Shown here: positions 17,346 through 26,676 of the stretch, one piece after another
How positions within the stretch are numbered: the stretch's first letter is position 1
How the letters are laid out: each line of letters begins with the position of its first letter
Program-made: the position numbers and the translations under genes
Notes under the pieces: generated by a model
Told to the model about the DNA's origin: nothing
The model's input: the letters and a program-made list of their open reading frames with translations, nothing else
Database searches by the model: none
Source: Parasutterella muris
GTDB lineage: Bacteria; Pseudomonadota; Gammaproteobacteria; Burkholderiales; Burkholderiaceae_F
Assembly: GCF_943193095.1 (NCBI RefSeq)
Contig: NZ_CALPCV010000013.1
Coordinates: forward strand, 1 to 64,000
Reading direction: 5' to 3'
DNA: 64,000 nt

Positions 17346-18362
17346 TTAAGACGGAGTGACACCGCTGCCCTGACAGCAGTCGCGTTTGCGGAAAATCAGA
17401 TATGCGGCGTCTTCGCCGCCCGAGGCCCATGTTTTACCGGAGTACCACAGCGCGCTTGAGGCGCCCATCGGGTAGCAGCAGCGGCCGTCCTGTTTACCGG
17501 TTGTGCGTGCGGGATACATCATCTGAGTGCGGTAGACGCGCTTATCCATGATCGGTTCAAGATACGGGCCGCACTGGCCCTTTTCTCCGTAGGCCGCCCA
17601 TTGAAGTCCCTGACGGTGCAGTTTCATGGTAAAGCGCGCGACCAGTAAAGAAGAGGCCTGAGGAAAATGCACATGCGCGCCGACCCAGCCCGTGAGCGGG
17701 AAAATTCCGCCGTGGCAGCCCGCGCACCAGTACAGTTCGGAAATCGGCAGGCCCGCGGTCGCTGCGGCGCAGTCCGCTGCGCATGCGGCAGCGGCCGCAG
17801 GATTCGCAAAGAGGCTCGCGTCGGGATTTAAAAAGAAGGTGGTAACCGGATCATCCCAAAGTGGATCCAGTTCCGTCATATAGGCTAAGTCCCATGCCGA
17901 CTGCTCCAGGCAGTTTGAATCCAGCAGAGCTTCAAGCACAAAGAGCCAGGGCGTGAAGTACCAATGGACCTGATAGAAGGAGGATCGCTGAGAGGAAGCG
18001 GATTTATTAGGCGTGCGGCCGTGCGCGGGCGCCCGTAACCCGACATTGAGATCCAAGCCGCCTAGCGAAGGAAAGCAGTACGGAGTACGAACCACTTCCG
18101 CGGTTCTGAGCGGCTCCCAAAACGACATATTAAGGCCTACAGTGATATTGGCGCCGGAAACACACATGCAGAGCGCGTTCGCGTCGGTTTCAGGATCTTT
18201 GTTGGCACCCGATGAGAGCGTAATGCTGCCGAGTTTGATCGGGAACATGCAGCTCCAGCAGACATCGGTGAGCGGATTGATCACTTTGCCTCGGCAGCCG
18301 GAGGCCTGAGCGCTTGAGAGGGCGCACAGACTGAACATGACAATTAAAAGAAGACGTTTCAT
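17346..18362 (-). CDS. traU: TraU, conjugal transfer pilus assembly protein
   Basis: 338 aa with a signal peptide (LLLIVMFSLCALSSAQA). It has the TraU (PF06834) hallmarks: GCRGKVINPLTDVCWSCMFP just after the signal, CMCVSG, ELYWCAGCHGGIFPLTGWV, GQCGPYLEPIMDKRVYRTQM in two pieces, and a C-terminal GKTWASGGEDAAY. It is periplasmic, Cys-rich, and required for DNA transfer and mating-pair stability. ATG overlaps the traW stop. There are many cysteines, so disulfide formation by the neighbouring thioredoxin-like genes is expected. Confidence 0.93.
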   Translation of the reverse strand: MKRLLLIVMFSLCALSSAQASGCRGKVINPLTDVCWSCMFPIKLGSITLSSGANKDPETDANALCMCVSGANITVGLNMSFWEPLRTAEVVRTPYCFPSLGGLDLNVGLRAPAHGRTPNKSASSQRSSFYQVHWYFTPWLFVLEALLDSNCLEQSAWDLAYMTELDPLWDDPVTTFFLNPDASLFANPAAAAACAADCAAATAGLPISELYWCAGCHGGIFPLTGWVGAHVHFPQASSLLVARFTMKLHRQGLQWAAYGEKGQCGPYLEPIMDKRVYRTQMMYPARTTGKQDGRCCYPMGASSALWYSGKTWASGGEDAAYLIFRKRDCCQGSGVTPS

Positions 18363-19078
18363 GAGCGAAGATACGGTAAAACTAACTCGGGTTCATCGGC
18401 CGGGAATTCGGCGCACTGAGGGCCGGTTTCTCCGTTAAACAAAAGCGCGGGCACCTGTCGGATGCCGAAGGATCGGACAAGGGAAGAGCCCTGATCAAAA
18501 AATATGCGTCGATTTAAACGATCCGATGCTTCGGAAATCGAGCCTGACGTTAAAACGACACGCACATCCGGAAGTTTGCGGATGAGTTTTTCTGCGGCCT
18601 TGAGGCTTTGTTCGTCATCCGCATTGATAAAAAGCAGCGCGTGCGGGATCTTCGGAAGCTCGATTTGCCGAGACTCACGAAGCAGCTTCTCAGGGAGACG
18701 CTCAGGGATGGAAGGCGTCACATCCCAGACGCGCAGCGAGTCGGCTGCAGAAAGCGCGATCGCGGGCTGTGGCGTTTCTAAAGATTTTCGGATCTTGGTT
18801 TTGTTTTCCGCAAATCTTCGATTGTAAGAGCCGTCCTCTTTCATGCCGCGCACTCGGTTTTTAAAAGCCTCGAGAATGTTGGGTTCAATGACTTCGGTAA
18901 GCGGCCCCAAGGCAGGGAGCTTTTCTAATTTCGTCCGAGGTTTTGCGCAGGGTTTTGCGGCCTCAGGTTTTGGCATCTGAAACGAGGGTTCCGACTCCGC
19001 GTTTGCGGCCGACAGCGTGGTGAAGAGCGCGACAGCGCCGATAAGCGCGAGAGACGCGGCGATTTGAGAGGGTTTCAT
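18359..19078 (-). CDS. traW: TraW, pilus assembly protein
   Basis: About 239 aa from ATG 19078, which directly precedes a signal peptide (IAASLALIGAVALFTTLSAANA). An earlier start at 19126 would overlap the peptidase gene. The TraW features are LGPLTEVIEPNILEAFKNR near the mature N-terminus and a C-terminal FFDQGSSLVRSFGIRQVPAL block. TraW is periplasmic and, with TrbC and TraU, builds the outer-membrane part of the pilus machinery. Its stop overlaps the traU start. Confidence 0.9.
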   Translation of the reverse strand: MKPSQIAASLALIGAVALFTTLSAANAESEPSFQMPKPEAAKPCAKPRTKLEKLPALGPLTEVIEPNILEAFKNRVRGMKEDGSYNRRFAENKTKIRKSLETPQPAIALSAADSLRVWDVTPSIPERLPEKLLRESRQIELPKIPHALLFINADDEQSLKAAEKLIRKLPDVRVVLTSGSISEASDRLNRRIFFDQGSSLVRSFGIRQVPALLFNGETGPQCAEFPADEPELVLPYLRS

Positions 19079-19089
19079 TGCGAGGACTC

Positions 19090-19599
19090 TTAAAAAAGCG
19101 GATGGGCTTTGCCGCTGAATCGGCACCGATCGATCAGCCCGAACTTTGCGTAACGGCTGTCATAGGAATCCGGGTGTGTGCCGCGCATAAAGTAGTGATC
19201 GGGCGGGATCACGCCGGAGGTGATCACATCCAGCGGATCGCCGCGCTTGGAGTGCGTTTTGGCAAGCGCGATTTTTTTGCCGTCGCAAAAGATTTCGCGA
19301 TTGATCTCCTCAATCCGCTGCCCTGGGCCGCAGGCGATCTCCTTTACAAAGGTGAGTTCGAAACCGTCTACGGAATCGGGCTTGGGGTTAAAGGCGGTAT
19401 AGTCGCCGACCGAGAGGTTTCTCTCGCCGCGTTCAATTAAAAAGAGCGTGAACGGCAGGGACTCGGTACGATTTACGGCGGGATGATAAAAGTGCGTAAA
19501 GAGGCTGATTAAAAGAAAACTCAAAAGCCATATCCAGCCGCGTTTCTCGATATGCGTCCTGAGGCGCCGCGCAAAGACTCTCGGATGAGTTTTAATCAT
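19090..19599 (-). CDS. TraF/TrhF-type S26 signal peptidase
   Basis: 169 aa. One membrane segment (WIWLLSFLLISLFTHFY, residues 22-38) is followed by the peptidase S26 active-site pattern: NRTESLPFTLFL with Ser47 as likely nucleophile and FVKEIACGPGQ with Lys86 as general base. The C-terminal box DHYFMRGTHPDSYDSRY matches the late S26 motif. In SXT/RP4-like systems this enzyme trims or cyclises the pilin. It sits between trbI and traW, the trhF place in R27/SXT modules, and its ATG overlaps the end of trbI. Confidence 0.88.
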   Translation of the reverse strand: MIKTHPRVFARRLRTHIEKRGWIWLLSFLLISLFTHFYHPAVNRTESLPFTLFLIERGERNLSVGDYTAFNPKPDSVDGFELTFVKEIACGPGQRIEEINREIFCDGKKIALAKTHSKRGDPLDVITSGVIPPDHYFMRGTHPDSYDSRYAKFGLIDRCRFSGKAHPLF

Positions 19600-20009
19600 G
19601 ACGCACCTCGGACACGCTCAGAAATCCTGCGCAGATCTTTTTGCTTTTGAGCGCGGGATAAATTCAAGCGCGCTAAGAGTTCGTCCGTGTAATCGGGCAA
19701 TGTGTGCGGCGCGATGACCGCTGACGAGACAAGAAGCGTGCAGCCGCAGTCCTTCTGCATCGCTTTGAGTTCGTTCTGCAGATTGAGCGCAAAGCGCTTG
19801 GCTTCGAGCATCAGTTCTTCGTCTCTAAGGCCGCCTGCGGCAAGCGCGGCTTCGTTGGCTTCAACTACTTCATTGAGGTTTAGGACAGCAAGTTTGCCTT
19901 TAGAGCTGAATTTGGAGAAGTGCTCAAGGGCGGTCGGTGCGGCTAAAACGGCGGTCGCGGTTAACGCTGCGCAGAGTACGGAGGACAAAATAATATGAAC
20001 GGGTTTCAT
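19596..20009 (-). CDS. trbI: TrbI-like F-type transfer protein
   Basis: About 137 aa from ATG 20009; a TTG at 20024 overlapping the traC stop (TTGA) is an alternative start that would favour coupling. One N-terminal membrane or signal segment (IILSSVLCAALTATAVLA) is followed by VLNLNEVVEANEAAL, a helical stretch, and CTLLVSSAVIAPHTLPDYTDEL, which fits the TrbI_Ftype domain (PF09677). TrbI is a small inner-membrane protein that affects pilus outgrowth and retraction. Position between traC and the S26 peptidase supports the call. Confidence 0.75.
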   Translation of the reverse strand: MKPVHIILSSVLCAALTATAVLAAPTALEHFSKFSSKGKLAVLNLNEVVEANEAALAAGGLRDEELMLEAKRFALNLQNELKAMQKDCGCTLLVSSAVIAPHTLPDYTDELLARLNLSRAQKQKDLRRISERVRGAS

Positions 20010-20020
20010 TCTTTGGAGTA

Positions 20021-22747
20021 TCAAGGATTAGGGGTGGCGGCTTTCAGGCTTCTTTCCTGAAGAAGCGCGTGAATCGCGTCGTGAGTAGAAAGCCCTTTGG
20101 ACCGGAATTTCTGAATGTCGGAAATATCGTTCGGATGGGAGCTCGTGAGAAGCAGCGTGTACGGGTCCAAAATCAGACGATTAACAGAGGGCGGGGCGTC
20201 TCCGATGCGGACATATACCTCGGAGTAGGCGCCGGCAAGTGAAGTGAGCGATCCGAGGATTTTGTATTCAGATTCATCCATACCGAGCTGATTGTCTTTT
20301 TCCGCTTCGGCGAGCGCGGAATCCTTGAGTCTCAAGATGAAAATACAGTCGGCATTATCGAGTGCGGCTTTTGCGGTATCGCTTTTCCAGTAGTCGCCCG
20401 GTTTCTGCGTCGCGGTAAAAAATGCTCCGTTTTGTTTACGCGCCCGTCGATAGCCCGTCTCGATAAATTTGCCGGAGTGTCCGCCCGCCATTAAATCCCA
20501 GGCCTCATCGATGATGACGAGTTTGGGCTGAGAGCGCTCGCCTCTGCGCATCTCCAAATCAATTTTGTACATCAGAAGAAGCAGCACTACGGACTGCAGC
20601 GACTTTCGGGTACTGAGCTGCTGAAGTTCGAGCACGATAAAGCTGTTGTCGAAATTTATGTTTGCTTCGCCCTCAAAAAATGACGCGAAGGGTCCCCCTT
20701 TGGCGTACGGCAGCAGCTGCACACCCAGGTCCACCAATCTCGGATCGTCATAGCGCTTTTGTTCATCCGCGCTGAGACTGTCATAGACGCGCGCCCATTC
20801 GTGATCTCCGACTCTCGGGTTGGTTCCGCCGAGTCTGCCGTTGCGAAGCAGCGATTCGGCAAGATCGGTAATCGTCGCGGTACGGCCTTCTTCCAGGGAT
20901 CTCTCGTATACGCTTCTAAAATGCACCTGCAGATGAGAAAGCCGTAAATCGTCCAGAGGCTGAGAGGGAGAGGCCATCTGCGCCAGGAGCGGCAGCATCA
21001 GATCCATATCCTCGTCGATATTGGTGATCATCGAGAAAGGATTAAGACAATCATAGGTGCCGTCCTCTTTGGCCTGCGGCGAGAGTTCGATGAACTGACC
21101 GTTCAGGACGCTGCATAGCTTCGCGTAGCTGCCGCCGATATCGATGATGTAGACGCGGGATCCGCAGGCGAGCGAGCCAATCGCCAGACTATTAAGCAGA
21201 ACGGATTTGCCGGAACCGGAGTTGCCGATCACGACACCGTTATAGTTGCCGTTCGGGTTGGCGTAGGGGTCGATTAAAACGAGTTGGCCTCTTCGGGATA
21301 GGAACGAGAGGATCGGCGTAGGTTCGGTTTTACCGGCGCGAGGTCCGGTTCCTTTCCAATCTGCGAGCACGGGCAGTGTGTTGGCGGCGTTAGCGACGGT
21401 TTTAGTGGAGGAGCGCTGAGCGAGTTTGACGTCAAAGGCGAGCAGTGGGCCGCCCGAGAGCGGAAGGGACGTGATCAGTCCCTGCAGGTGCATGTAATCG
21501 TCCACGCACAGATCAATGCCGAGCGTTTTAAAGACGGATTTGGCGCTCTCGACTGCGTTGGCGCGTTCGCTAGCTTTGGCAAACACAAAGACCTCATGGC
21601 TTAACTGCAGCAGTCCTTCGCCGCTTTCGTAGGCAGCCATCGCACCTCGCCAATCCCTGGCTTCATCCTGAAGCGAGGGGATCATGCGGGCGATTTCGGT
21701 TGCGGCCATCTGTTCGGCTCGTGCGCTTTTAAGGCGTGCGGCCGCTTTTCCCTTATCGTAAGAGCCTTTGCTGAGATAAGTGGTGATCAGAAACGGGGCG
21801 GAAAACGCGGCGGAACTTCCTTTAACGCAGCCTGCGGCATGCATCATCGAGGCAAGCGTGATGTGCTCCGGATATCCGACCGGAGAAAAGCTGATGCCGA
21901 GCACCTCATCCTCGATATGCTTTGAATGAAAGCGCACGCCGTCCTCGGTCACGTCAATGCGGGTGTCGCGCGAGACACACTGCATGCGGGGTTCACGCGC
22001 GGGATCGGGTTCCGTCGGCGACCATTCACCCGAGCGCATGCGCTGAGGATTAAGAATCTGTGAGACCGTATTGATGAGCGCGCGTTTATTCCATACCCAC
22101 GGAGAAAAGTGCCATTGTGAGAGCGCGGACATATGTGAAGCTCGAATAGTTTTAGCGCGTTCGCGTTCGGTTTCGTCAAAGGGGCGCTTCGTGGGGATCA
22201 CGACCGACATCCAGCAGCGCATATTGCGCGCTCGGATTTTAAGATTCTTGTGCGGCGCGTGGTGCGCTCCTTGATTTAAGAAATCCGCCCGCGCGTGCGC
22301 CATGCTGAGCATGATGGATTTCTGCTCGTACCTAAGCGGTGAATCTTCCGCGCTTGGCTCAACTGCCGCTCTGCGGATGTATTCGGTGAGCGGCTCGATA
22401 TAGGGCGAACCAAAGAGAGATACCTGAACACCGGTGCCTTCCTCCAGAACGGAACCAAACATTTCTTCCAGGCTTTTAGCCATCATGTCGTTCGCGCCTG
22501 TCTGAGGATGGATTTCTATGACGTAGCCGATTCCTTCAAAACTTCCGTCCGGCGCGCAGACCGCGCACAGACCGTCAGAGTCGTCAAAGTGCGCATAAGG
22601 GAGCTCCTGCGCGAATCGGTCAATGAGCAGGACAGATGTGTGTCGGCAGCGCCCAATGGTGTCAGCTCTCGTGTAGTTGCTCTCAAAGCGCTTGACAGAA
22701 AACGCCTTGGAAAGACGTGCGCTTAAGTTTCGAAGAGGGTTGTTCAT
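20021..22747 (-). CDS. traC: TraC, type IV secretion ATPase (VirB4-like)
   Basis: 908 aa. The N-terminal TraC domain (PF11130) is followed by the VirB4-type ATPase core with Walker A VIGNSGSGKSVLLN at about residues 505-515 and Walker B KLVIIDEAWDLM at about 740-752, then RKQNGAFFTATQKPGDY. It is a cytoplasmic, membrane-associated hexameric ATPase that energises pilus assembly. All key residues are present and the length is normal for the family. It starts 27 bases after traV and its stop overlaps the possible trbI TTG start. Confidence 0.95.
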   Translation of the reverse strand: MNNPLRNLSARLSKAFSVKRFESNYTRADTIGRCRHTSVLLIDRFAQELPYAHFDDSDGLCAVCAPDGSFEGIGYVIEIHPQTGANDMMAKSLEEMFGSVLEEGTGVQVSLFGSPYIEPLTEYIRRAAVEPSAEDSPLRYEQKSIMLSMAHARADFLNQGAHHAPHKNLKIRARNMRCWMSVVIPTKRPFDETERERAKTIRASHMSALSQWHFSPWVWNKRALINTVSQILNPQRMRSGEWSPTEPDPAREPRMQCVSRDTRIDVTEDGVRFHSKHIEDEVLGISFSPVGYPEHITLASMMHAAGCVKGSSAAFSAPFLITTYLSKGSYDKGKAAARLKSARAEQMAATEIARMIPSLQDEARDWRGAMAAYESGEGLLQLSHEVFVFAKASERANAVESAKSVFKTLGIDLCVDDYMHLQGLITSLPLSGGPLLAFDVKLAQRSSTKTVANAANTLPVLADWKGTGPRAGKTEPTPILSFLSRRGQLVLIDPYANPNGNYNGVVIGNSGSGKSVLLNSLAIGSLACGSRVYIIDIGGSYAKLCSVLNGQFIELSPQAKEDGTYDCLNPFSMITNIDEDMDLMLPLLAQMASPSQPLDDLRLSHLQVHFRSVYERSLEEGRTATITDLAESLLRNGRLGGTNPRVGDHEWARVYDSLSADEQKRYDDPRLVDLGVQLLPYAKGGPFASFFEGEANINFDNSFIVLELQQLSTRKSLQSVVLLLLMYKIDLEMRRGERSQPKLVIIDEAWDLMAGGHSGKFIETGYRRARKQNGAFFTATQKPGDYWKSDTAKAALDNADCIFILRLKDSALAEAEKDNQLGMDESEYKILGSLTSLAGAYSEVYVRIGDAPPSVNRLILDPYTLLLTSSHPNDISDIQKFRSKGLSTHDAIHALLQERSLKAATPNP

Positions 22748-22774
22748 GCGTACACTCGATTAAATTGAAGACAA

Positions 22775-23299
22775 TTAAAGAGGATGAGAAGAGGCGCTAA
22801 ACCCGAGCGCGGGAAGCTGCTTGAGTTTTTCTTTTTTGATTTCTTCTTTGCTCGGTTCCTTCTCTGAGGAAAGCGGGTAGACGGGTTTAGATACACGAGA
22901 AGAAGCGGCAAGCGACTGCACGCTTTGAGAATCCCAGCCGCCGTTATTGAGACGGACATAGAGATAGCGCTGATCGTGCAGGTCGCCATCTTTATCAGTA
23001 AAGGGTGCGAGCCAGACGCGAAGCACCGTCTCGGGCGTGCGCCACGGCTTAGCGGGAATAATCGTGACAAAGTCCTTTCGCTCTCCGACCGAGTCCTGAG
23101 CCGCAGCGGAAAGTTCCGCGGGGAGCGGCTGAGAGGAGGAATTATTCTCCGCATACACTTGAGAGATATTGCGGCAGCTCGGCCCTCCGGAAAGATCTGC
23201 GCATCCGAAATCCGTCTTCGCGTTGGAAAACCCGGTAATCGATCCGCAGCCTGTGAGCGCGGCAGAAGAGAGCATTAAAAGAATGAGTTTGAGTTTCAT
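22775..23299 (-). CDS. traV: TraV, outer-membrane lipoprotein
   Basis: 174 aa with a lipoprotein signal: LLMLSSAALTGCGSI, lipobox cysteine at residue 18. Two further cysteines (FGCADLSGGPSC) and the segment VLRVWLAPFTDKDGDLHDQRY in its second half match TraV (PF09676). TraV anchors the TraK/TraB core complex to the outer membrane (VirB7-like role). It lies between dsbC and traC, as in SXT. Confidence 0.9.
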   Translation of the reverse strand: MKLKLILLMLSSAALTGCGSITGFSNAKTDFGCADLSGGPSCRNISQVYAENNSSSQPLPAELSAAAQDSVGERKDFVTIIPAKPWRTPETVLRVWLAPFTDKDGDLHDQRYLYVRLNNGGWDSQSVQSLAASSRVSKPVYPLSSEKEPSKEEIKKEKLKQLPALGFSASSHPL

Positions 23300-23304
23300 G
23301 ATGA

Positions 23305-24132
23305 TCAGCTCTTCTGCGCGTCAACAAAGTTCTGAAGCTTCTCTAAGGGAAGCGCGCCTGAGATTCGGTCGCCCGCTTCATTGATCAGAGTGGGCGTGCC
23401 GCCGATGCCGTGTTCAGCGGCTAAACGAATCACGTCGCTCACCACGGAAGAACATAAGGGATTATTAGCGAGCGCTTTAATATCGTCACCTTTAAGCGCT
23501 TTGGAAAGTTCCGCGGAAGAGTCTTTTGCGCACCAGACGGCATCCGACTTTGCTCTGGCCTTCGGATGAATCGATTCCAGAGGGAAAAGGAACGTATACA
23601 CCGTCGTGTCTTTAAGATCTTTAAGCGTCTGCGCTAGTTTGCGCGAATACGGACAATCCACGTCTGTGAATACCGCAAGCTTTTTACTGCCGTTTCCGTA
23701 AACGGTCTTAACCGCTTTATCAAGCGGAAGAGAATTAAAGGCGATACGCCTTAAATCCCTGACGCGCTTTTCTGTCAGATCAACGCCCTGATCCATATCC
23801 AGAAGTCTTCCGGAAAAAAGGAACCGCGCGCTCGAATCAAAGTAGATAACTTCTTTGCCGACCGAAGCTTCAAAGATGCCTTTGACGGGCGTTAAAGAAA
23901 AAAGTTTGACCTGAGTTTTAGGGTAGCGCTCCTGAAAGTTTTCTACCGCTTGTTTCAGTTCTGTCGAAAGGTCGCTGTACTTGACCGCTTGAACTTTAGC
24001 CGTGCTAGTGCGCTCAGAGGCGGTCTTAGCGACCGTGGCGGGATTGCCGCAGGAGGCGCCGCCCGCAAAAGCAAAAGTGCCGAATGCGCCTAGGGCGGAG
24101 ACCAGAAAAATAGAAAATTTTGATTTAATCAT
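23305..24132 (-). CDS. dsbC: DsbC-family disulfide isomerase with a CPYS active site
   Basis: 275 aa with a signal peptide (IFLVSALGAFGTFAFA). An N-terminal DsbC dimerisation domain (about 50-120) is followed by a thioredoxin fold with FTDVDCPYSRKL and a cis-Pro loop GIGGTPTLI. Canonical DsbC has CXXC; here the codon for the second cysteine is TCG, giving C160-P-Y-S163. A monothiol site can reduce or trap mixed disulfides but cannot be re-reduced in the usual way. Two other cysteines (VWCAKD, NPLCSS) fit the structural disulfide of DsbC. In SXT-like modules DsbC folds Cys-rich TraN and TraU in the periplasm. The family is certain; activity is uncertain. Confidence 0.9.
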   Translation of the reverse strand: MIKSKFSIFLVSALGAFGTFAFAGGASCGNPATVAKTASERTSTAKVQAVKYSDLSTELKQAVENFQERYPKTQVKLFSLTPVKGIFEASVGKEVIYFDSSARFLFSGRLLDMDQGVDLTEKRVRDLRRIAFNSLPLDKAVKTVYGNGSKKLAVFTDVDCPYSRKLAQTLKDLKDTTVYTFLFPLESIHPKARAKSDAVWCAKDSSAELSKALKGDDIKALANNPLCSSVVSDVIRLAAEHGIGGTPTLINEAGDRISGALPLEKLQNFVDAQKS

Positions 24133-24148
24133 ACTTATTCAAATGAAA

Positions 24149-25369
24149 TTATTTATCATCGATGCGTTCGATAGAAAGGCCGTTGGAAATCACGATTTCC
24201 ACCTTGCGGCCGGAGTCCACCTCTAAGACCGGGAACATGTCGCTCGCGAGTTTGAGGTAGTAGTCGGTGATACGGTCCATTGCGTGCGAAGCGCCTTCCC
24301 CGACACCCGCCCGCCAGGGGTTAGTGACAGTGGTGGAGATCGTGCCGGTAATCGACGTGGTGGAGTTTTCGCTGGCGAGAGACACGGCTTTGCCAAGACC
24401 CGCGAGCGTGCCGGTAAAGAGCGCGTTGGCGATCGCCTGGCCGCTCTTTGTCACCAAACGGGCCCTAAGCCCGGTCTTGCCGTCTTCGCCCGAAACGTAT
24501 CCCTGAACCTTCTTATCCACGGCGCCGCCGTTCTCATCAATACAGGAAAGCCTATCGAGCCGAACCAGTACGCGTTCACTTGCCAATTCTCCCGTAGCAT
24601 TAGCAGTCACGAAGCAGCGTTTGATGCCGGCCTTATAGAGGTTCGGCATCACCGCGGAATCGGTGAGTTCCAGCAGGATCGGTACCGGGTTCCCGGATCC
24701 CTGACCTCGCGTGGGCGCGGTCGCGCCGTTTAGAAGTCTTGCCTGCGCAAAAGTGCCGCTCGGAAGATACATCAGGGGTTTTGAGCGGGCGTCCTTTTCG
24801 CTTTTACCAATAACCGCGGAGTCCTTTAAATTCGCTCCCTCAAAACTGACGACCGTTAAACGAGGCGCCTTCTCAGAAGGGTTAGCGTTGCCCTGCGCAA
24901 TGTAGCGCCGGGACGCGGCAGAACCAGCTGCGCCGCTTTCAAAGCCTTTCCTGACGGGACTATTAGAGGAAGGTATCTTGCCAATCACGTCCGCGGGCGG
25001 CCAGCCGTCCTTGGATTCGTGAGTGATCGGCGTCTTAGCTCCGGATTTAGATCCGCGCTCTAAGGCGGCAAGACGCTCTTCTAGGCGTCGCTTGTCTTTT
25101 TCAAGCTGCGCTTCACGATTTTTAGCGTCACGGCTTTCTTTTTCCAAGCGCATCAGACGCTCGTTATAGACGGCCTGATGCCGCTCGTATTCGTTCTGGC
25201 TCGGTGCCATAGAAATCTGAGTGGACGTGGTTTTGCCTTTAGGCTGTTTTTCATCCTTTTTCTCAGTACAGGAAGTCACGCCGTAGATGACCGCGCCTGC
25301 GAGGAGAATCGCGATCACAATGGTTTTGTACTGCTTGAACTTTTCTGTTTTTTCTGAGAAGCTGCTCAT
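24149..25369 (-). CDS. traB: TraB, type IV secretion core protein (VirB10-like)
   Basis: 406 aa from ATG 25369, which overlaps the traK stop (ATGA) and directly precedes MSSFSEKTEKFKQYK; an upstream in-frame ATG at 25393 lies inside traK and is unlikely. One inner-membrane helix (TIVIAILLAGAVIYGV) is followed by a coiled coil of about 45 residues (YNERLMRLEKESRDAKNREA onward) and then the VirB10/TraB C-terminal domain with LTVVSFEGANL, FAQARLLNGA, PILLELTDSAVMPNLY and VDSGRKVEIVI. It spans the envelope and joins TraK/TraV to the inner-membrane machine. Confidence 0.93.
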   Translation of the reverse strand: MSSFSEKTEKFKQYKTIVIAILLAGAVIYGVTSCTEKKDEKQPKGKTTSTQISMAPSQNEYERHQAVYNERLMRLEKESRDAKNREAQLEKDKRRLEERLAALERGSKSGAKTPITHESKDGWPPADVIGKIPSSNSPVRKGFESGAAGSAASRRYIAQGNANPSEKAPRLTVVSFEGANLKDSAVIGKSEKDARSKPLMYLPSGTFAQARLLNGATAPTRGQGSGNPVPILLELTDSAVMPNLYKAGIKRCFVTANATGELASERVLVRLDRLSCIDENGGAVDKKVQGYVSGEDGKTGLRARLVTKSGQAIANALFTGTLAGLGKAVSLASENSTTSITGTISTTVTNPWRAGVGEGASHAMDRITDYYLKLASDMFPVLEVDSGRKVEIVISNGLSIERIDDK

Positions 25370-26067
25370 GGCGCATCCTCTCTGATAATCCACAGATCCG
25401 CTGAAGCCTTGGGTTTAAGAGACGTGGCTTCGGTCGCGACCGCGACAACGCCGCGGCGGTAAAAATCAGCTTCCCTGATTTGCAGCGTTTCCTTCGTCTG
25501 ATTCATTAAGTGGTAGCGCTCGAGTCTTAAACTGAGGAGACGCCAGGCGGCTATCGGATTTCCGATCAGGTAGCCGTCCGTGATCGTGCCTTTAAGGACT
25601 TCCGCATGCTCATGAGAGAGCGACGGAATCGCTCTCAGGATTCTTTGAACACGCTCTTCATAAGGAAGAGCGCTCTGATCATTAGAAGAAAGTTGAGAAC
25701 GGGGATTCGGCAGCTTGGTGTCCTTCAGCGCGATTGTCTGAGCGATCAGCCGTTCTTTAGGAGAAATCGTTACGGCATGCGTTTCTCCGCTTTCGCTAAT
25801 GATAAAAATCGAAGACTGCTCTTTAGTGAGCGGAATAAAGTAGAGGGATCCGGTGGATTTATCCGGGTCAAGCTGGATGCTCTGGGTATCAGCGACCGCT
25901 TTAGCGATCCTGCCGTTCTCAATGTAGATACGGTTGGGCTGCTTGAAAGCGGCTGGCGCCAAAACGGAAGCGTCGGTTTGAGCCTGAGTTTGAACTTTGG
26001 GCATTTCTTTAGCTTCAGCGCAAAGCGCTGCCCCTAAGAGCATTAAGACGACTGCGGCTAGCTTCAT
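25366..26067 (-). CDS. traK: TraK, secretin-like core protein (VirB9-like)
   Basis: 233 aa with a signal peptide (LAAVVLMLLGAALCAEA). Residues 40-110 contain beta-rich segments (NRIYIENGRIAKAV, TGSLYFIPL, SSIFIISESGETHAVTI) typical of TraK (PF06586), the outer-membrane ring component interacting with TraV and TraB. ATG overlaps the traE stop and its own stop overlaps traB, so the TraE-TraK-TraB set is coupled. Confidence 0.9.
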   Translation of the reverse strand: MKLAAVVLMLLGAALCAEAKEMPKVQTQAQTDASVLAPAAFKQPNRIYIENGRIAKAVADTQSIQLDPDKSTGSLYFIPLTKEQSSIFIISESGETHAVTISPKERLIAQTIALKDTKLPNPRSQLSSNDQSALPYEERVQRILRAIPSLSHEHAEVLKGTITDGYLIGNPIAAWRLLSLRLERYHLMNQTKETLQIREADFYRRGVVAVATEATSLKPKASADLWIIREDAP

Positions 26068-26669
26068 GAGATTTCTCCCTTTCGGTCTTCAGAAAGCGGC
26101 TCAAAGGGTTTTCTACAGTCGGACTCACGGATGGTGTTGATCCAGAGGCGGGACCCGAGATATGAGAACTGAACCGTCCAGCACTTTCGCATGCTGGAGG
26201 TTTTACTGTTGCCGATAAACTGACGAATGGAACCCGTGACCGCGGCCTGCAGTTTTGCGGGCCGCACTTCCACGGACTCAGGCATAAAGTGCACCGAGGC
26301 GTTGCTCGCCTTTAAGCGGCGGCCTTGGCTCACGAGCTGAAGCTCGGTTTCTCCTCTGTCCTCCGGCGCAACGTAAGAAAGAAGCTTCTTGACGTTGTAG
26401 TCGAACGTTTCAGGAGAATTATTGAGCGCCAGCTGCAGTGCAAAGATGCTCATCTGCTCGAGATAATCAGCTGAGACGGTTTTATTGTCGAGCCAAAAGG
26501 ATTTGGTGGTCTCTGCGGGAAGCACAATGATTCTTTCCTGACGCTCAATGCTCGCGATGCCTGTGGCCAGTACGACGTTAGTCACCAAGGAGGCTGCGAA
26601 CGCGTACACCACAGAAGTGCGCAGCGCCAGTCGGGAAGAGACTTCGGAGACGTATTCCTGGACATTCAT
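26064..26669 (-). CDS. traE: TraE, inner-membrane assembly protein (VirB8-like)
   Basis: 201 aa. One N-terminal membrane helix (TSVVYAFAASLVTNVVLATG) precedes the periplasmic TraE domain (PF05309) with FWLDNKTVSADYLEQMSIFA and a C-terminal beta sheet including KCWTVQFSYLGSRLWI. It is the VirB8 counterpart of F-type systems. It begins eight bases after traL and overlaps traK by four bases. Confidence 0.92.
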   Translation of the reverse strand: MNVQEYVSEVSSRLALRTSVVYAFAASLVTNVVLATGIASIERQERIIVLPAETTKSFWLDNKTVSADYLEQMSIFALQLALNNSPETFDYNVKKLLSYVAPEDRGETELQLVSQGRRLKASNASVHFMPESVEVRPAKLQAAVTGSIRQFIGNSKTSSMRKCWTVQFSYLGSRLWINTIRESDCRKPFEPLSEDRKGEIS

Positions 26670-26676
26670 TTGAGAA

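Noticed and set aside
24149..24733. Plus-strand ORFs of 70-150 aa within the tra region
   Set aside because: They lie wholly inside well-supported minus-strand genes, have no ribosome sites and no family resemblance; long shadow frames are expected in GC-rich DNA.
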